From contig RQOL01000921.1 in assembly GCA_013076295.1 (NCBI GenBank), forward strand, positions 1 to 64,000: a stretch of DNA of 64,000 nucleotides. The letters run 5' to 3'. The DNA is from Sanderia malayensis (lineage: Eukaryota; Cnidaria; Scyphozoa; Semaeostomeae; Pelagiidae). Within the stretch, counting starts at the first letter, position 1, and each line of letters begins with the position of its first letter. The position numbers and the translations under genes are program-made. A model generated the notes under the pieces. It was not told the origin of the DNA and searched no databases. It saw only the letters and a list, made by a program, of their open reading frames with translations. Below are positions 45,081-56,300 of the stretch, one piece after another.

Positions 45081-45486
45081 AACATTCGAACTTCGAATGC
45101 TAACACCACCTTTCAATAATAACTAGAAACTTCGAAGAAGGTTCTAGAACATTCGAATGATGAATCAGATCACAGAGATTTTTCAGAAGTTTCCAGAAGC
45201 TTCCAGAAGTTTCCAGAGCTATCAGCCAATCAGATCACAGAGATTTTTCAGAAGTTTCCAGAAGTTTCCAGGAGCAGAAGCTTCCAGAAGTTTCCAGAGG
45301 CTATCAGCCAATCAGATCACAGAGATTTTTCAGAAGTTTCCAGAAGTTTCCAAAAGCAGAAATCTCTGCAATCTGATTGGTTGATTTATATACATAAACA
45401 GACGTCGGAAGCTAAATCAAATCAGTCGTGCGGAGCTGTTGAAGAGTGCAGAGCTTAAAAAATCACTAAAGAATCGCTGAAGAATC
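45061..45486 (+). promoter_or_regulatory. central promoter with arrays of heat-shock elements
   Basis: Perfectly phased HSEs are GAAAGTTCTAGAACATTC at 45070-45087 and GAAGGTTCTAGAACATTC at 45137-45154. Then come three tandem units of a CCAAT-plus-HSE module at 45186-45215 (six perfect pentamers), 45251-45299 and 45333-45350, each linked by AGCCAATCAGATCACAGAG. An inverted CCAAT (ATTGG, 45376-45380) and TATATA (45387-45392) follow. The first part repeats the left promoter (AACACCACCTTTCAATAAT in both). This is the layout of HSF-driven promoters: several HSEs, NF-Y sites, TATA. Confidence 0.82.
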
Positions 45487-45986
45487 ATGGCAGGAATTTA
45501 CGAAGTTAGAAATGAAGAGGCCTAATCAAGACATCATTTGCTGTTCAAACTGCCTCTAACAAATGGGTGCTGGTGGTGAAAGATATGATTAAAGGTACAC
45601 TAGCTGTAAAATCAATGGCTATTTCTCATGCAGCACTGGCTCGTCTCTTGGAAATAGTTGATAGCAACATAAATCTCGATGAGATAAATCATAAATTACA
45701 ATTTCAAGGAAAAGATGTTACAAGTCTGTTTGAGAAGAACGGCGTCATCATTGAAACGAAGCGATATGGGGGAACGTATACTCAATTTCTAACCCTATAC
45801 ACTGAAGTTTTGAGCAAAGAAGAAGCACACGAAGATAAGGTTGAAATCTATCTGCAGAAAAATGGTGATTTTCCCATAAAGTTATGCCTGGGAATACGAA
45901 GATGGAAGAATGAGAAACCAACTAAAACTGGAATAAATCTAAAAGAAGAAATGTTGGAAGCATTGCATGGAAAACTTGCTGATTGA
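45487..45986 (+). pseudogene. Polinton protein, unknown, frame broken near its start
   Basis: An ATG at 45487, about 95 bases after the TATA box, opens a short frame (MAGIYEVRNEEA) that stops at 45523-45525. A second frame from about 45530 to 45986 continues for about 140 codons (KDMIKGTLAVKSMAISHAAL; a helical, charged protein). One frame change near 45523 would explain this. No motif is recognised. Being first after the strongest HSE array, it is a candidate early or stress-induced gene. Confidence 0.4.
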
Positions 45987-45988
45987 AA

Positions 45989-46591
45989 ATGCTAGCACCA
46001 TCATCCCGCAAAAGGCCTCTATCATTAATTATACCATCATCTTCTGGAAGTGCCGAATCTGATGCGAAGAAAAAAAAGAAAGAAAATATCACAGCTCAAA
46101 AAAAGAAAGAACATGTTGATGATTCCTCAGTTAAAGCAGCATCAGGAAATGATGATGAAATGCTGCAAAAAGCATATGCTGAACTCCAAGAAGAAGATGC
46201 TGATGTACGAGTACAAGAAGCATATGCTACAATTCTCTTGAAACGCATTTTCAAAAAAGCAAAAGAATACTGTGAAAAATGCTCAACTGCAAAGATTTAC
46301 TCTACATCAATTGATGCTACTGACCACAAGCAAGATTGTATGGTTCACAATGCTTTCAGATTTTTATCGTTTCACATCAGTTATGTCAACGCCGATATGC
46401 TGGCTGAGGGGAAAGAATCGTTCAAAAAATCAATGTTTGATGAGTTGAAGAATGGACGTCTAACTCAAACAATCAAATCCAATGTCGGAAATCTGTATGA
46501 TGAATTATCACATACAAACCTCTCTACATCCGTATATTTGCTACAGATATTGAACAGGATTATAAACAATTTAGTCACACCATTTGTTTAA
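45989..46591 (+). CDS. Polinton protein, unknown, Lys-rich N-terminus
   Basis: About 200 codons. I prefer the ATG at 45989 (MLAPSSRKRPLSL) because the longer frame would need a TTG start. Residues 20-50 are Ser/Lys-rich, with two basic clusters (KKKKKE and KKKEH) like nuclear localisation signals, followed by an acidic stretch and a helical domain with C-x2-C (EKCST region) and later H/C residues. It starts five bases after the previous stop. Function unknown; it occupies the position of a conserved hypothetical next to the ATPase in other Polintons. Confidence 0.5.
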   Translation: MLAPSSRKRPLSLIIPSSSGSAESDAKKKKKENITAQKKKEHVDDSSVKAASGNDDEMLQKAYAELQEEDADVRVQEAYATILLKRIFKKAKEYCEKCSTAKIYSTSIDATDHKQDCMVHNAFRFLSFHISYVNADMLAEGKESFKKSMFDELKNGRLTQTIKSNVGNLYDELSHTNLSTSVYLLQILNRIINNLVTPFV

Positions 46592-46649
46592 GTTTTATAA
46601 ACATTATTTGTGTTAAAAATAGTTGTTAGTTATTTGTTCTAAAAATTGT

Positions 46650-46702
46650 TATAAATAGAGTTAGTTATTGTGGTAAAGAGACGTTCTAAATTTGTTATAA
46701 AT
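46650..46702 (+). promoter_or_regulatory. TATA box before the packaging ATPase
   Basis: TATAAATAG at 46650-46658 is 44 bases before the ATG at 46703. The same TATAAATA motif occurs at 47369-47377 and 47572-47579 before the next two genes. Confidence 0.45.
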
Positions 46703-47373
46703 ATGAGTTATGACTTGAGATTTAAAGCACCTTTTTCTCTGATTTTATCTGGAGTAAGCGGAAGCGGCAAAACTACTTGGGTAGAAAATCTATTTAAAAA
46801 TTATAATAATATAATCGATGATGGCAGGCAATATCCCAATCTCATGTGGATCTCAGGAACGAACCAGCCAGAGCTATTTGAGCGATTAAAAAAAGTTTTG
46901 TTGGGAATTGTAGATTTATTACTGAATTACCTGAAAACTTGTACGAAGAAATCGAGAGGTCAGACAAAAGATTAACTATTGTTGTTGATGATCTAATGCA
47001 TGAAATTGCAAACTTCAAAGATTTGGGAAAATTGTTCACAAAAGGAAGATCTCATCTCAACATTAATGTTATTGTTATGATGCAAAATCCTTTCCCAAGA
47101 GGAACGGAAATGAGAAATTTGGCTCTCAATACTCAATATCAAGTTCTTTTCAAAAATCCTAGAGATAGAAGTCAAATTAGATTTCTCGCACGACAAATTA
47201 TGCCTGCATCTCCTAAAACATTTCTTGACATTTATAATGATGCAACAGCAAGAATGTATGGATATCTACTCTGTGATTTCACCCAATCAATGAATGAAGA
47301 TATGAGATTTCGAACAAATATTTTCCCTCATGAAGCTCCCATGGCAGTGTACAAGTCTAAAAAAAGGTTATAA
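46703..47373 (+). pseudogene. FtsK/HerA-type DNA-packaging ATPase, one frame break
   Basis: Starts at ATG 46703 (MSYDLRFKAPF); the longer frame would need GTG. Walker A is SGVSGSGKTTW near residues 19-29. The frame changes within A7 at 46888-46894. The second frame (46939-47373) carries Walker B, LTIVVDDLMHE, then an arginine-rich segment (FKNPRDRSQIRFLARQI) typical of viral packaging ATPases of the FtsK/HerA class. The protein pumps genome DNA into the capsid. Length is about 220 codons over the two parts, usual for Polintons. The single break at a homopolymer may be a sequencing indel. Confidence 0.85.
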
Positions 47374-47405
47374 ATAGCCATCTATATGTTTATGAAACAG
47401 CAAAA

Positions 47406-47495
47406 ATGACTTCTTTTGAAAAGATAATCATACAACCTAGCGAATCATTTCCAACTGTTGATGAACCGGCGAAGAAAAAGCCCAAAAGATCATAA
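47406..47495 (+). CDS. tiny Lys-rich protein, possibly truncated
   Basis: A 29-codon frame starting 29 bases after TATAAATAG and ending PAKKKPKRS. In another frame the next 90 bases are also very basic (KKRLSGGKRKRTYRRRRKK), so an original longer basic protein may be frameshifted. It may be a core or nuclear-targeting peptide. Low certainty. Confidence 0.3.
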   Translation: MTSFEKIIIQPSESFPTVDEPAKKKPKRS

Positions 47496-47610
47496 ATAAA
47501 GGAAGAAAGCCTAAAAAGCGTCTATCAGGTGGCAAAAGGAAAAGAACATACAGACGACGGAAGAAAAACTCTATAAATGATAAATTGTTAGAAATATTAA
47601 TTGATTTGTT

Positions 47611-48665
47611 ATGAATCTAGAAAAGTTATATTCTGATCCTTCTGTTCCGGGTTCTTTTGGAGGTTTAGATAAAGCATACAGGGAATTTAAAAAAGTAATT
47701 CCTAATCTAACAAGAAAAGATGTTAAAGAATGGAGTAAAACTAGTCTTGCATATTCATTGCACAGACCAAGTAGGAAGAACTTTAAACGTGAGCGGATAC
47801 TAACTAATAACATTGATTATTTATGGGAATGCGATCTTGTTGATATGGCATATTTGAAAAAAGAAAACAACAACATTACATTTCTATTATGCTGTATTGA
47901 TACTTTTAGCAAGTATGCTTGGGTAAAGCCTCTGAAAAGAAAAACAGGAAAAGAAATTGTCGATGCTTTTAAAGAAATTTTATTGGAAAGAAAGCCCAAA
48001 AAGGTACGATCTGATAAAGGTACTGAGTTTTTAAACAAAGAATTTCAAGCTTTGCTGACGAAAAACGATATCGATTTTTACACTGCAAATAATGATGTAA
48101 AGGCCGCAATTGTGGAAAGATTCAATAGAACACTTAAAGGAAGAATGTATAGATACTTCACAGCCAAAAATACATTAAGATATATTGATAATCTACAAGA
48201 TTTTGTTGATTCTTACAACAATACCTATCATAGATCTATTGGTTTGAGACCTTCTGAAGTTACTCCAAACAATGTGAGCACTGTTCGAAAAAAGCTGTTT
48301 AAAAAGAAACTAAAAAAAATAAAAAGATCTTTAAAATTGGAGATTATGTAAGACTGAGTTTGAAGAAGAGAATGTTTAAGAAAGGTTATTTACAAAATTA
48401 TACTGAAGAAATATTCAAGATTAGCAAAGTATTTAAAGAAAGGTATCCAGTAATGTATAAAATTGAAGATCTCCAAGATGAAGAGATAGATGATCGCTTC
48501 TATAAAGAGGAGCTACAACATGTGTATCTTCCAAAAACCTTCGTCGTTGAGCAAGTGTTGGAAACTAAGAAAAAAAGAGGTAAAAACTTCTATTTAATCA
48601 GGTGGAGAGGTTATCCTCCCCAGTTTGATGAGTGGGTAGCTGAAAGTCAATTAGAGACAATATGA
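47611..48665 (+). pseudogene. retrovirus-like integrase with chromodomain, one frame break
   Basis: Part 1 (47611-48351, 246 codons) starts with the Polinton-type PSVPGSFGGLDKAYREFK N-terminus. It then has an rve core with Asp75 (WECDLVDM), Asp135 (VRSDKGTEF) and Glu169 (AIVERFNR), followed by the NNTYHRSIGLRPSE segment. Part 2 (48360-48665) has an SH3-like segment (YTEEIFKISKVF) and a chromodomain (TFVVEQVLETKKK, FYLIRWRGYPPQFDEWV). The frame changes near 48330-48350, in an A-rich run. The enzyme inserts element DNA into the genome; the chromodomain may steer it to methylated histones. TATAAATG lies 32 bases before the start. Confidence 0.92.
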
Positions 48666-49686
48666 TTGATGAAGAATTTGACTTGGTTCTTCCTTCGGGA
48701 TTTGTTACTGATAGATTAAAACTAGTAGATTTCACAGTTGATTTACCTCACGTTTTTCAATTAAACAATAAAAGAAAATGGGAAATGGCATTACTACAAA
48801 TGACGCTGCAGATAGAGGAGAAAAATCATTACATGATCAATACTGGTTTTCAATTTCCAACGAGTATGTGACTATTACCGATGAAGATGGAAAATTGATT
48901 TCTTGGGGTACAGATGGTTTTTTCTATGAAAAATCCGTCTTGATAAGAAATTATCGAAACCCGTGATAATACTCTGATGTATTATGAATTCAAAAGACTT
49001 TTCAATGATAGAGTCTTGGATTTCCCTGAATTTGGGTACATATTAAAAAACATGTTATCAGTATCATTAATTGATGGAAAGATACAGTTTGAAATGAAAG
49101 ATGATTTGAAAACATTAGGCTTTGCAACTCATGGAGGTAAAAGACGGAGATATACTAGTGCACTTTTAATAACATTTTCAAGACCTTTGGCACATTTTCT
49201 TGGTTTAGAAGATCAGGTCACCCACACTTTACCAAATGGCTCAATAGTCAAATACTTTCACTACAAGATTTCTGATAGTATACAATCCAGTCAAACAATG
49301 AAACTGATTGTTTACAAAAGGAAGGCAGATGGTGACTCGCTGACTGGAGGAAAGATAAACTGCTTAAGCAGAATAAAGGACGGTGTTCATCTAAATGAAC
49401 ATACTTCTATAAATGTAGAATGTGATCTATTGGAAAGCAACTATCTTGGAGGTGTTAACAAACGAAGAGTTTTGAGAAAACTAGCATTTTACGATACAGA
49501 TCTTGATACATATGTTAGATATTACGTCCAAAGAATATAATTTACACACCACTGGAGAGGCTGCAGTTTCAACAAATTCAAATAAAATTGGTAGATGATG
49601 ATGGAAATCCTATAAAATTAACATCTCTCTATTCCGCAAAGCAGTATATTGGAGAAACATCACTGACCGTTCGAATTAGCCAGTAA
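48662..49686 (+). pseudogene. penton-like minor capsid protein, copy 1, frame breaks
   Basis: The start overlaps the integrase stop (ATATGATTG). Pieces: 48662-48871 (FDLVLPSGF early; LNNKRKWEMALLQM, the W-E-AL pattern seen in this family), 48778-48966, 48977-49540 and an open stretch to TAA 49684-49686 (RLQFQQIQIKLVDDDGNPI). The order of strands and the closing I-x-L-x-D-D-G-N-P-I motif match the penton/minor-capsid proteins of Polintons and the many predicted invertebrate proteins derived from them. At least three frame changes. It would form the capsid vertices. Confidence 0.65.
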
Positions 49687-49687
49687 T

Positions 49688-50049
49688 ATGAATGTGACAC
49701 TAAATAATAGACATGTAAATTTGATAATCCACTTCCAGTGGATACTAATTGGAAATGTAGTATGATTGCTTGTACATTAAATAAAAAAGAAAAAGATGAG
49801 AGTGAAAAAGTGTTTGCTGTTTGTTGCAATTTCATTATAAGTAAGGATGCTGTTCCTCTATTGGGGCTAGTTATTGACGATTCAAAATCAATTCACAGAT
49901 CAACTATAAATCCAGCAACGTATAGAGTAACAAGATCTAACATAAAATCGTTCGATATTAAAATTATCAACTGGGAAACTCTGGAAGATATATCAGATAA
50001 ATTTGAAGAAAATTGTCAAATTGATTTATCATTCGTTAAAGATGATTAA
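49688..50049 (+). pseudogene. minor-capsid-related fragment, frame broken
   Basis: ATG at 49688 follows the previous stop by one base; the frame changes near 49715, and the main open part (49738-50049) contains FAVCCNFIISKDAVPLLGLV and ends EENCQIDLSFVKDD. The F-V-C-N/PLL/I-R-S pattern resembles the C-terminal half of penton-like proteins. So it is either a separate small capsid protein or a split paralogue. Confidence 0.4.
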
Positions 50050-51050
50050 TGATTTTTACCTCACATGTCCTACTGATTCTGATGGAAAAATAAAACTTAA
50101 AGAACAATTACATTTACATGGAAAATGGGAAGTGGCGCTGGTAGAAATGATCTATGAGCTGAGTGATAGACTTGTATTTGATCCTGCTCAATTTAAACAT
50201 GGTGTTTACAATAGTTGGAAAATGTATGGATTGATGCAACTTGGCACTGATAAGGTTGGCTTTGATGAGTTAAATGTGAGAGTAGCGTCAAGTAATGAAT
50301 ATACGAAAAAATGGAATCAAGCAGCAGATAAACCTGAGAGATGGATACAATATCGCGACTTCTATGATGAAATCTCGAGTGGAGATACTATTAAAAAATT
50401 CACAATGAGAGAAATCGTTGCAATTTTCAATGAAAACGTAAAAAACAAGAGGGAGAACTGAAAGAGTATGTAACTGATTTAGGTTTACCTTATGAAGGTG
50501 GACCAGAGTTTTCAATTGTGGATTCAAAAGTCAAGATAACATTTCCAAAGTATGCCAAAAGAATTGCAATGGGAAAAGATTTATGTAAATTGTTTGGTTT
50601 TGTTGAAGATGTGCAGGAATATAGTCGCAATATAAATAATGTTATTATAGAGATGTGAGATGGACACCTTGCCCGTTTACAAATAGTCTAGATCCACCTA
50701 TTGGATTACTATCAAATCATACATTCAAGGCTATCGAAAGAACAACTGATGTGACTGGTGATCAAGATTTCCAAGTCAACGCAGAAGGGAAGAATATGTT
50801 TATATATTGCTCCATGCTAGACTACCGTGTAGTCGGAAAAATTAGCACACCATTGTTGCGTTTCATTCCATTGAAGATTAACAAACATGTGCTGAATTTT
50901 GTAGAATTTGAAAATCTGTTCTACTATCCGTTGCTGTACAACGACATAAACGAATTTACTATAAAAGTCTACAACGAGCTAGGAAAAGATATACAATTTT
51001 ACAAGACAAAGACAACATTCTTGCTACATTTTAGAAGAAAGCATGTATGA
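50042..51050 (+). pseudogene. penton-like minor capsid protein, copy 2, frame breaks
   Basis: ATG at 50042 overlaps the preceding stop (GATGATTAA). Pieces: 50042-50461 (FYLTCPTDSDG, then LHGKWEVALVEMIYEL), a middle part to about 50655, and 50655-51050 (MFIYCSMLDYRVVGKISTPL, FTIKVYNELGKDIQFY, FLLHFRRK). W-E-VAL-E-M near the start and D-I-x-F...LHFRR at the end are the family marks. It is a paralogue of 48662-49686 (compare KWEVALVEM with KWEMALLQM). Two frame changes, near 50455 and 50660. Presumed vertex or minor capsid protein. Confidence 0.65.
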
Positions 51051-51519
51051 TTTTCCAATTTACAAATCAACTCCATATTTCTATGCTTCCCAGCGTGGGA
51101 GAGGAGTAGGTACTATTTTCAAGAAAGCTGGGTCTATTTTCAAAAGAGCTGTTAAAGCTGCTATACCAGTTTTGAAAAAGCAAGGACTAAAATCTACAAA
51201 AAAAGTTGTACTTCCTGTTTTAAAAGATTTTGGAGAAAAGGCGGTTGATCGAGTGTTAGCGGGTGAAAATGTTGAAAATGTTATGAAAGATACCGCACAA
51301 TCTTCTATGAGAGGAATTAAAAGAAAAGCTACTGAAGAAATTGTAAATGTCGTAAAAAAAGCAAAAAAACCACCTGCCAAGAAGCGCTCTGTCACTGGTA
51401 GGAAATCAAGGAGCCGTCCTAAAAGAACTATAAAAGAAAGCACCATGAGAGGGATCTTCATGCCAAATAAGAACAAGAAGCCTAAAGCAAAGCGTCCAGA
51501 TTTGAGAAAAATTTGTTGA
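51043..51519 (+). CDS. adenovirus-core-like (pX/pVI-like) basic protein
   Basis: Intact 158 codons, starting 8 bases inside the preceding gene. N-terminal YASQRGRGVGTIFKKAGSIF is Gly-Arg-rich and followed by an amphipathic helix, then Lys-rich repeats and a C-terminal nuclear-signal-like region (KKPPAKKRSVTGRKSRSRP). Polintons and adintoviruses often encode such a protein just before the major capsid gene; it is likened to adenovirus pX/pVI, which bind DNA or membranes and are cut by the protease. Candidate protease sites cannot be fixed from sequence alone. Confidence 0.6.
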   Translation: MYDFPIYKSTPYFYASQRGRGVGTIFKKAGSIFKRAVKAAIPVLKKQGLKSTKKVVLPVLKDFGEKAVDRVLAGENVENVMKDTAQSSMRGIKRKATEEIVNVVKKAKKPPAKKRSVTGRKSRSRPKRTIKESTMRGIFMPNKNKKPKAKRPDLRKIC

Positions 51520-51546
51520 AGAACTGCTGAAGAAGAAATTGTTACA

Positions 51547-52858
51547 ATGAGTATAAAAACAGAATATACTGAGTGCCCTAGTGAGAGTTTAGATTTATTC
51601 AGTACACCGATAGTTCAAAGCGATGTTGATTATTTTAAAGATGTTGAGTATTTTCCACAAACTGCTGCTCTCAATTCCTCAAAGCAGACAGTTGTGTTTG
51701 ACATTCCTGCCCAGCCAGATCATATGATTGATTTGAATCATTCTTATTTCGTCTCAACTCTTGCTATTAAGAAAGCAAATGGAGCTGATATTGGAAAAAC
51801 AACTGCAGAATTTGTAGGAGTAGTAAATAACATTGGTCAATCTATGTGGAAGCAGATAGAGCTGGTTTTGAATGACACCCCTGTCACAGAAGCAAACGGG
51901 ATGTATGCATACCAATCTTACTTGGAAACAATGTTGTCGTTTGACGAAACTAAAGCTGAAAACTATTTGAAAATGACAAACTGGGCCAGTGACACACTAG
52001 GTAAGGAAGATGCTGCTTACCCAACGAATACGGCATCAGCAAAAATCAAGGATTGAACACAAGATCTGCGCCATTTGACGACAGCGAGAAAGTCAAAGTG
52101 TTAACAAAACCCCATGTTAACATTTGCAATCAACTCAAATACCTACTACCTGGCGTACGTCTTCAATGGCGATTGAGTCCCAACAGTAATTTGTTTTGTT
52201 TAATGAGCAAAACTGGAACATCTCCACAGCTTTTCATTTATGAAGTGAAATTGATACTTCGTCATATACACGTTAAAGATGCAGTATTGAAAGGAATTGA
52301 AAGGACTCTGATGAAATCTCCAGCCATGTATCCTCTTTGTCAACCCCATATGACAAACTTTTTGGTCCCCGCTGCAACAACGAGCTGGGTTCAAGACAAT
52401 GTGTTTAATGGAAAAGTACCAAACAGATTGTTTTTTGCCCTTGTGGATAATTCTGCATTTAATGGATCTTCAGAACAAAACCCATTCAACTTTGTACATG
52501 GATCAGTTTCTGGCGTTCAAGTGACTGTTAACAATCAAGAGGTCACTCCCCCTCTAGATTGGATTATGATGATAATGACTATTTCGATGCCTATAGCCGT
52601 CTGTTGACTACTCTGGGCAATTCAGCTAGTCTGGTTGATTATGAGAGATTCAATCAAGGGTCAGCAATTTATGGTTTTGACTTGACACCAAAGGGAAATT
52701 GTGCAGATGAACAATACTTGCTTAAAAGAGAGGGTAACTTGAGAATAAGCATCAATTTTGCAACGGCTGTTGTAAGTTTGATGAATATTGTTGTTCTCGG
52801 AGAATTTGACAGAACAATTAAAATTGATAGTCATAAAAACATCATTCGTGATTGGTAA
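51547..52858 (+). pseudogene. major capsid protein (double jelly roll), two frame breaks
   Basis: Three frames in order: 51547-52056, 52053-52607 and 52559-52858, together about 435 codons, close to Polinton major capsid proteins. Motifs by position: early VDYFKDVEYFPQTAAL and IPAQPDHMIDLNHSYF; middle ATTSWVQDNVFNGKVPNRLF; C-terminal NLRISINFATAV and IVVLGEFDRTIKID ending NIIRDW, the usual closing beta strands. It forms the trimeric capsomers of an icosahedral shell. Frames change near 52050 and 52560; the second lies in a tract of GATTATGATGATAATG. It sits between the core-like gene and the protease, as in related elements. Confidence 0.85.
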
Positions 52859-53318
52859 TGATGGATGATATAACAATCAATAACTTACTTCTGAAACATG
52901 AAAAGCTACCTTATTTCCATGGTGTATTTGGAAAAGATGAAATCAAAAACATCGATGTGCATTCACTGCCCTGCTCATTCATTTTCAATGAAGATAATTT
53001 TACTGGTAAAGGAACTCACTGGGTAGCCGTCTATATTAGCGATGATGCGTTTTGGATTTTTATGATTCGTTTGGTGAGCCTCCTATGCTGAAAGAATTTA
53101 AAAACTTCATTCATCCGTTCAAGCTCACTTACAATAAAACTCAAGTTCAATCCTATGAGAGTGCGACTTGTGGACAACATTGCATGTTCTTCCTCATTAA
53201 TAGAACAAAAAACGTTACAATGAACTCATTAATCAATAAATATTTTAATGTAAATGATAAGTTAAGTAATGATTTGTATGTTTACAATTATGTTAATAGA
53301 AGATATAGTTTAAAATAA
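52858..53318 (+). pseudogene. adenain-like cysteine protease, one frame break
   Basis: ATG at 52858 overlaps the capsid stop (TAATG), so translation is probably linked. The first frame holds the catalytic His (GTHWVAVYI); the second (53052-53318) holds the acidic residue (FYDSFGEPP) and the Cys (ESATCGQHCMFFL), in the C5/C48-like order His-Asp-Cys. About 153 codons in all, a little shorter than adenovirus protease. It would mature capsid and core proteins. The frame change is near 53055 at a T5 run. Confidence 0.85.
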
Positions 53319-53364
53319 TGTTAAATGTTCAGTTAGTTTAGAATGTTCAAATAATGTCTTTTTC

Positions 53365-56300
53365 TCAGTATCTTTCTTCAGCAGCTTGCGCATTTTCTTG
53401 CAAATAATGCCCATATGGCAGTGTGTTAAAACCATTATCAAGAATGTATCTCTTATCATCAAAAGAGCTCAGCGATTTCTTTGTTCTTTCTGTTGTGTAG
53501 ATGGTATGATTGTGTGATTCAATATTACGCTGCCTGTGTGAATAGGTTTGCTGTTCTTTCAGACAATCTAGGTAATCTTCATGCTTTATTTGCTTCTTTA
53601 CCACATCTTTTTTAATTCCTTTTGCTCTTTTGATTGTTTGCCCATCATCGATTCTGAGGCTATACATCTTCGATCTCAATCCGACGAATTCTATCATTTT
53701 CCCACCACCGAGCTCATCTTTCATTTTCCCAATAACTTTCTTGTTTCTTACAGAGTAATTTGGATGTTCTTTATCATAGTTGCTGAAATCGAATCCATCT
53801 TCATGATCTTTCAATACTCTGTTAACTTGATCTTGAGACATTGGTATGTCATAGATGAAGCTATCAGTATCCATGTAGCATAGTTGAACGTTTGGAAGGT
53901 TTGGTTTTGCAAAGTTGTAGTGGAAATCATACATCAATGTCTTGCTAATATCTAATATGCTGAAACCAACATACATTGGCTTGTTGAGTTTAACTTTCCC
54001 AATCTTTTTCTCTACCAAAAGTGTATCTTCATTAATTTCAATTACTCCATAGAACTTTGGATTTCTGACCCATCTTCTCAGGACTATACCATCTGTGCAG
54101 ATTTCAAAACGTCGATGATTTCTTACGTTTTCCATCGTCTTTCCAAACACAGAATTGTTCATCAGTTTGAACAGATCTTTTTCAAAGTCGTTTCTTGCTT
54201 GAGTTCTCTTTTGAGTGTTGAAATCAATATATTTTTTCAACCAAAAGTTTTGCTTGAATTCAATAATCTCATGAACTTTTGTTAGCTTCAAACCCAATTC
54301 CAAACACTGCTTCAAATTTCTTTCATGCATGGTGTATTCTTTTTTGTCATATAGATTTGGTATTAGCTTTGGTGTTGACTTAAACTTTTCCCCATAAGCT
54401 TGTCTTTGATATTTTGATAACATTTCTTCTTGAACTTGTAATCTTTGTGGTGCTAATGGTAGATCTGCATGATGATCATGTAACTCAGCTGGATATTCTA
54501 AGTCAACTTTGAGAATGTAGCCAATATCTTCATCAGATCTTGACAACAAAGCGTCGATGTTTGTGTTTTTAATTTCTTCTTGTGTAAATTGTTTGAAACC
54601 ACCATAAGGCATTGGCTGCGACATTGCCCATCCATAGAGATTGTTTGCATCTAAGTACATCAACGTGTTGTTTTCCGTCGATTCAGCATGACGTTTCACT
54701 GCTATCGAAACACCGCCTCGAATACCATCTTCAATCATAAGGTGAATGTCCTTCTTTTCTTCAGATAGTAATTCCAGCGTTACACCAGTCATCTTCAACA
54801 TTGCATCCCAAGCTAGTGAAGGAGCAGTTAGATAATGAGCAGGATCAAGCTTGTAGAATTTTAGACTCTGCTTTCTGAACGATTCAAATATATCAGCTAA
54901 CAGCAGCACATCAGTTTTCAGATATAGCTCATGATAATCTTGAAAGGTCTGACAGTTGAAAAATTGCCAAACCTGTTGAGCATATGTATAATCTTCATCA
55001 CTGATGCTGGAATCATAGAGTTTGTTGTAAAATGCTTCTTTTGGTGGTAGAGATGTTTCTTGCATTTTTTCTATACTATCCACCCAGTCATAGGGATAAA
55101 CACCTTTCCTTGTCAGCAAATCAAACGCTTTCTTGACATCTGCATCTTCTGCTTCTGTTAAAGCTCTCTTTGGTGGTATTTTCCAATTTCTATAATCCAA
55201 AACATCTTCATTTTTTAGCGGATCTTTGCATGCTACGCCCGGTTCAAACATGTTTTGACGTTCTCTTTCCAATTCTGTAACTCTTTCTCCTTCATTTCTA
55301 GGTACCTCAGGATATTGTTGTTGGGTGATCTCATCATGCAAGTATTTTTTCATAGATATGAAATCTTCTTTCGGCAGGTTGTTGGCCAGTGTTGCTAAGC
55401 TGGTGCTTAAAAATGCGAATGAATCAATGTATTTGATTCCATTAGTATTGGTATTTCTACCTTTTCATTTTCTTCAGAATAACCACCAATCTGTGCAGTC
55501 ATGATCTTTTCTTTCGAATTGGCGATGATCTTTGCATTTCTACCATTCAAATTCTTCAGAATATGATGCATATCATATCCTTTTAGATTGTGAAAGACGA
55601 TCGGGATGGTGTGATAGTTTGCTACTATATCCAGATGTTTGAAGTTGCAATGCTTGCAAGCTGGACCTCTGTATTTTCCGGTAATGTGACAATGATCTCT
55701 GACTTTTTGTCTATCATTATCATTGAATAGTTGATTGCAACAATAGCAATGCATAGCCTCAGCATGTTCCGCATTTTCTTCCGGTGTTAATCTAATCATT
55801 GGCATGGTTTTCTTGAATACTGTTCGTATTTCTTCATTTAGCTTATCTAAACTATTCATAAACACCTCCATGCAATCTTCTCCGGTATAACATTCCAACG
55901 GTCGTTGCCATCTATCATCGATTGACGTGGCGTAAATACAATAACTGATTGGTTTGTGTTCTTGATAAGCAGCTCCCTTGTTTGAACTTTCCAAAATAGA
56001 TTCAGTATCTGCATATATGATGAATGGTAGCATGCATTGGTTCTTAAAATGTTCAAACTTTAATTCTGCGTCTTTGGGATATTCAACACCTTGGAAGATT
56101 TTGATTTTCTGACATAATGTTTTATGTTTATCTAGATTTTCTTGACTTGTGCATGATGACAGGCATAGCGGCAGTAAAAACGCTTTCCATGATATTTTGC
56201 CCAGGACGTCCGGCCAACAAACGACTCATACTTTTAATCCAGCAGTAGTGATTCTCATCATCATCATTAATTATTAGTAGCAAATCCACATGCTTTCCAA

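Noticed and set aside
46888..46894. Programmed ribosomal frameshift in the ATPase gene
   Set aside because: Possible at an A7 run, but the many similar breaks in unrelated genes make indel error or decay simpler.
51081..51476. Minus frame of 131 codons
   Set aside because: Shadow of the basic core-like gene at 51043-51519.
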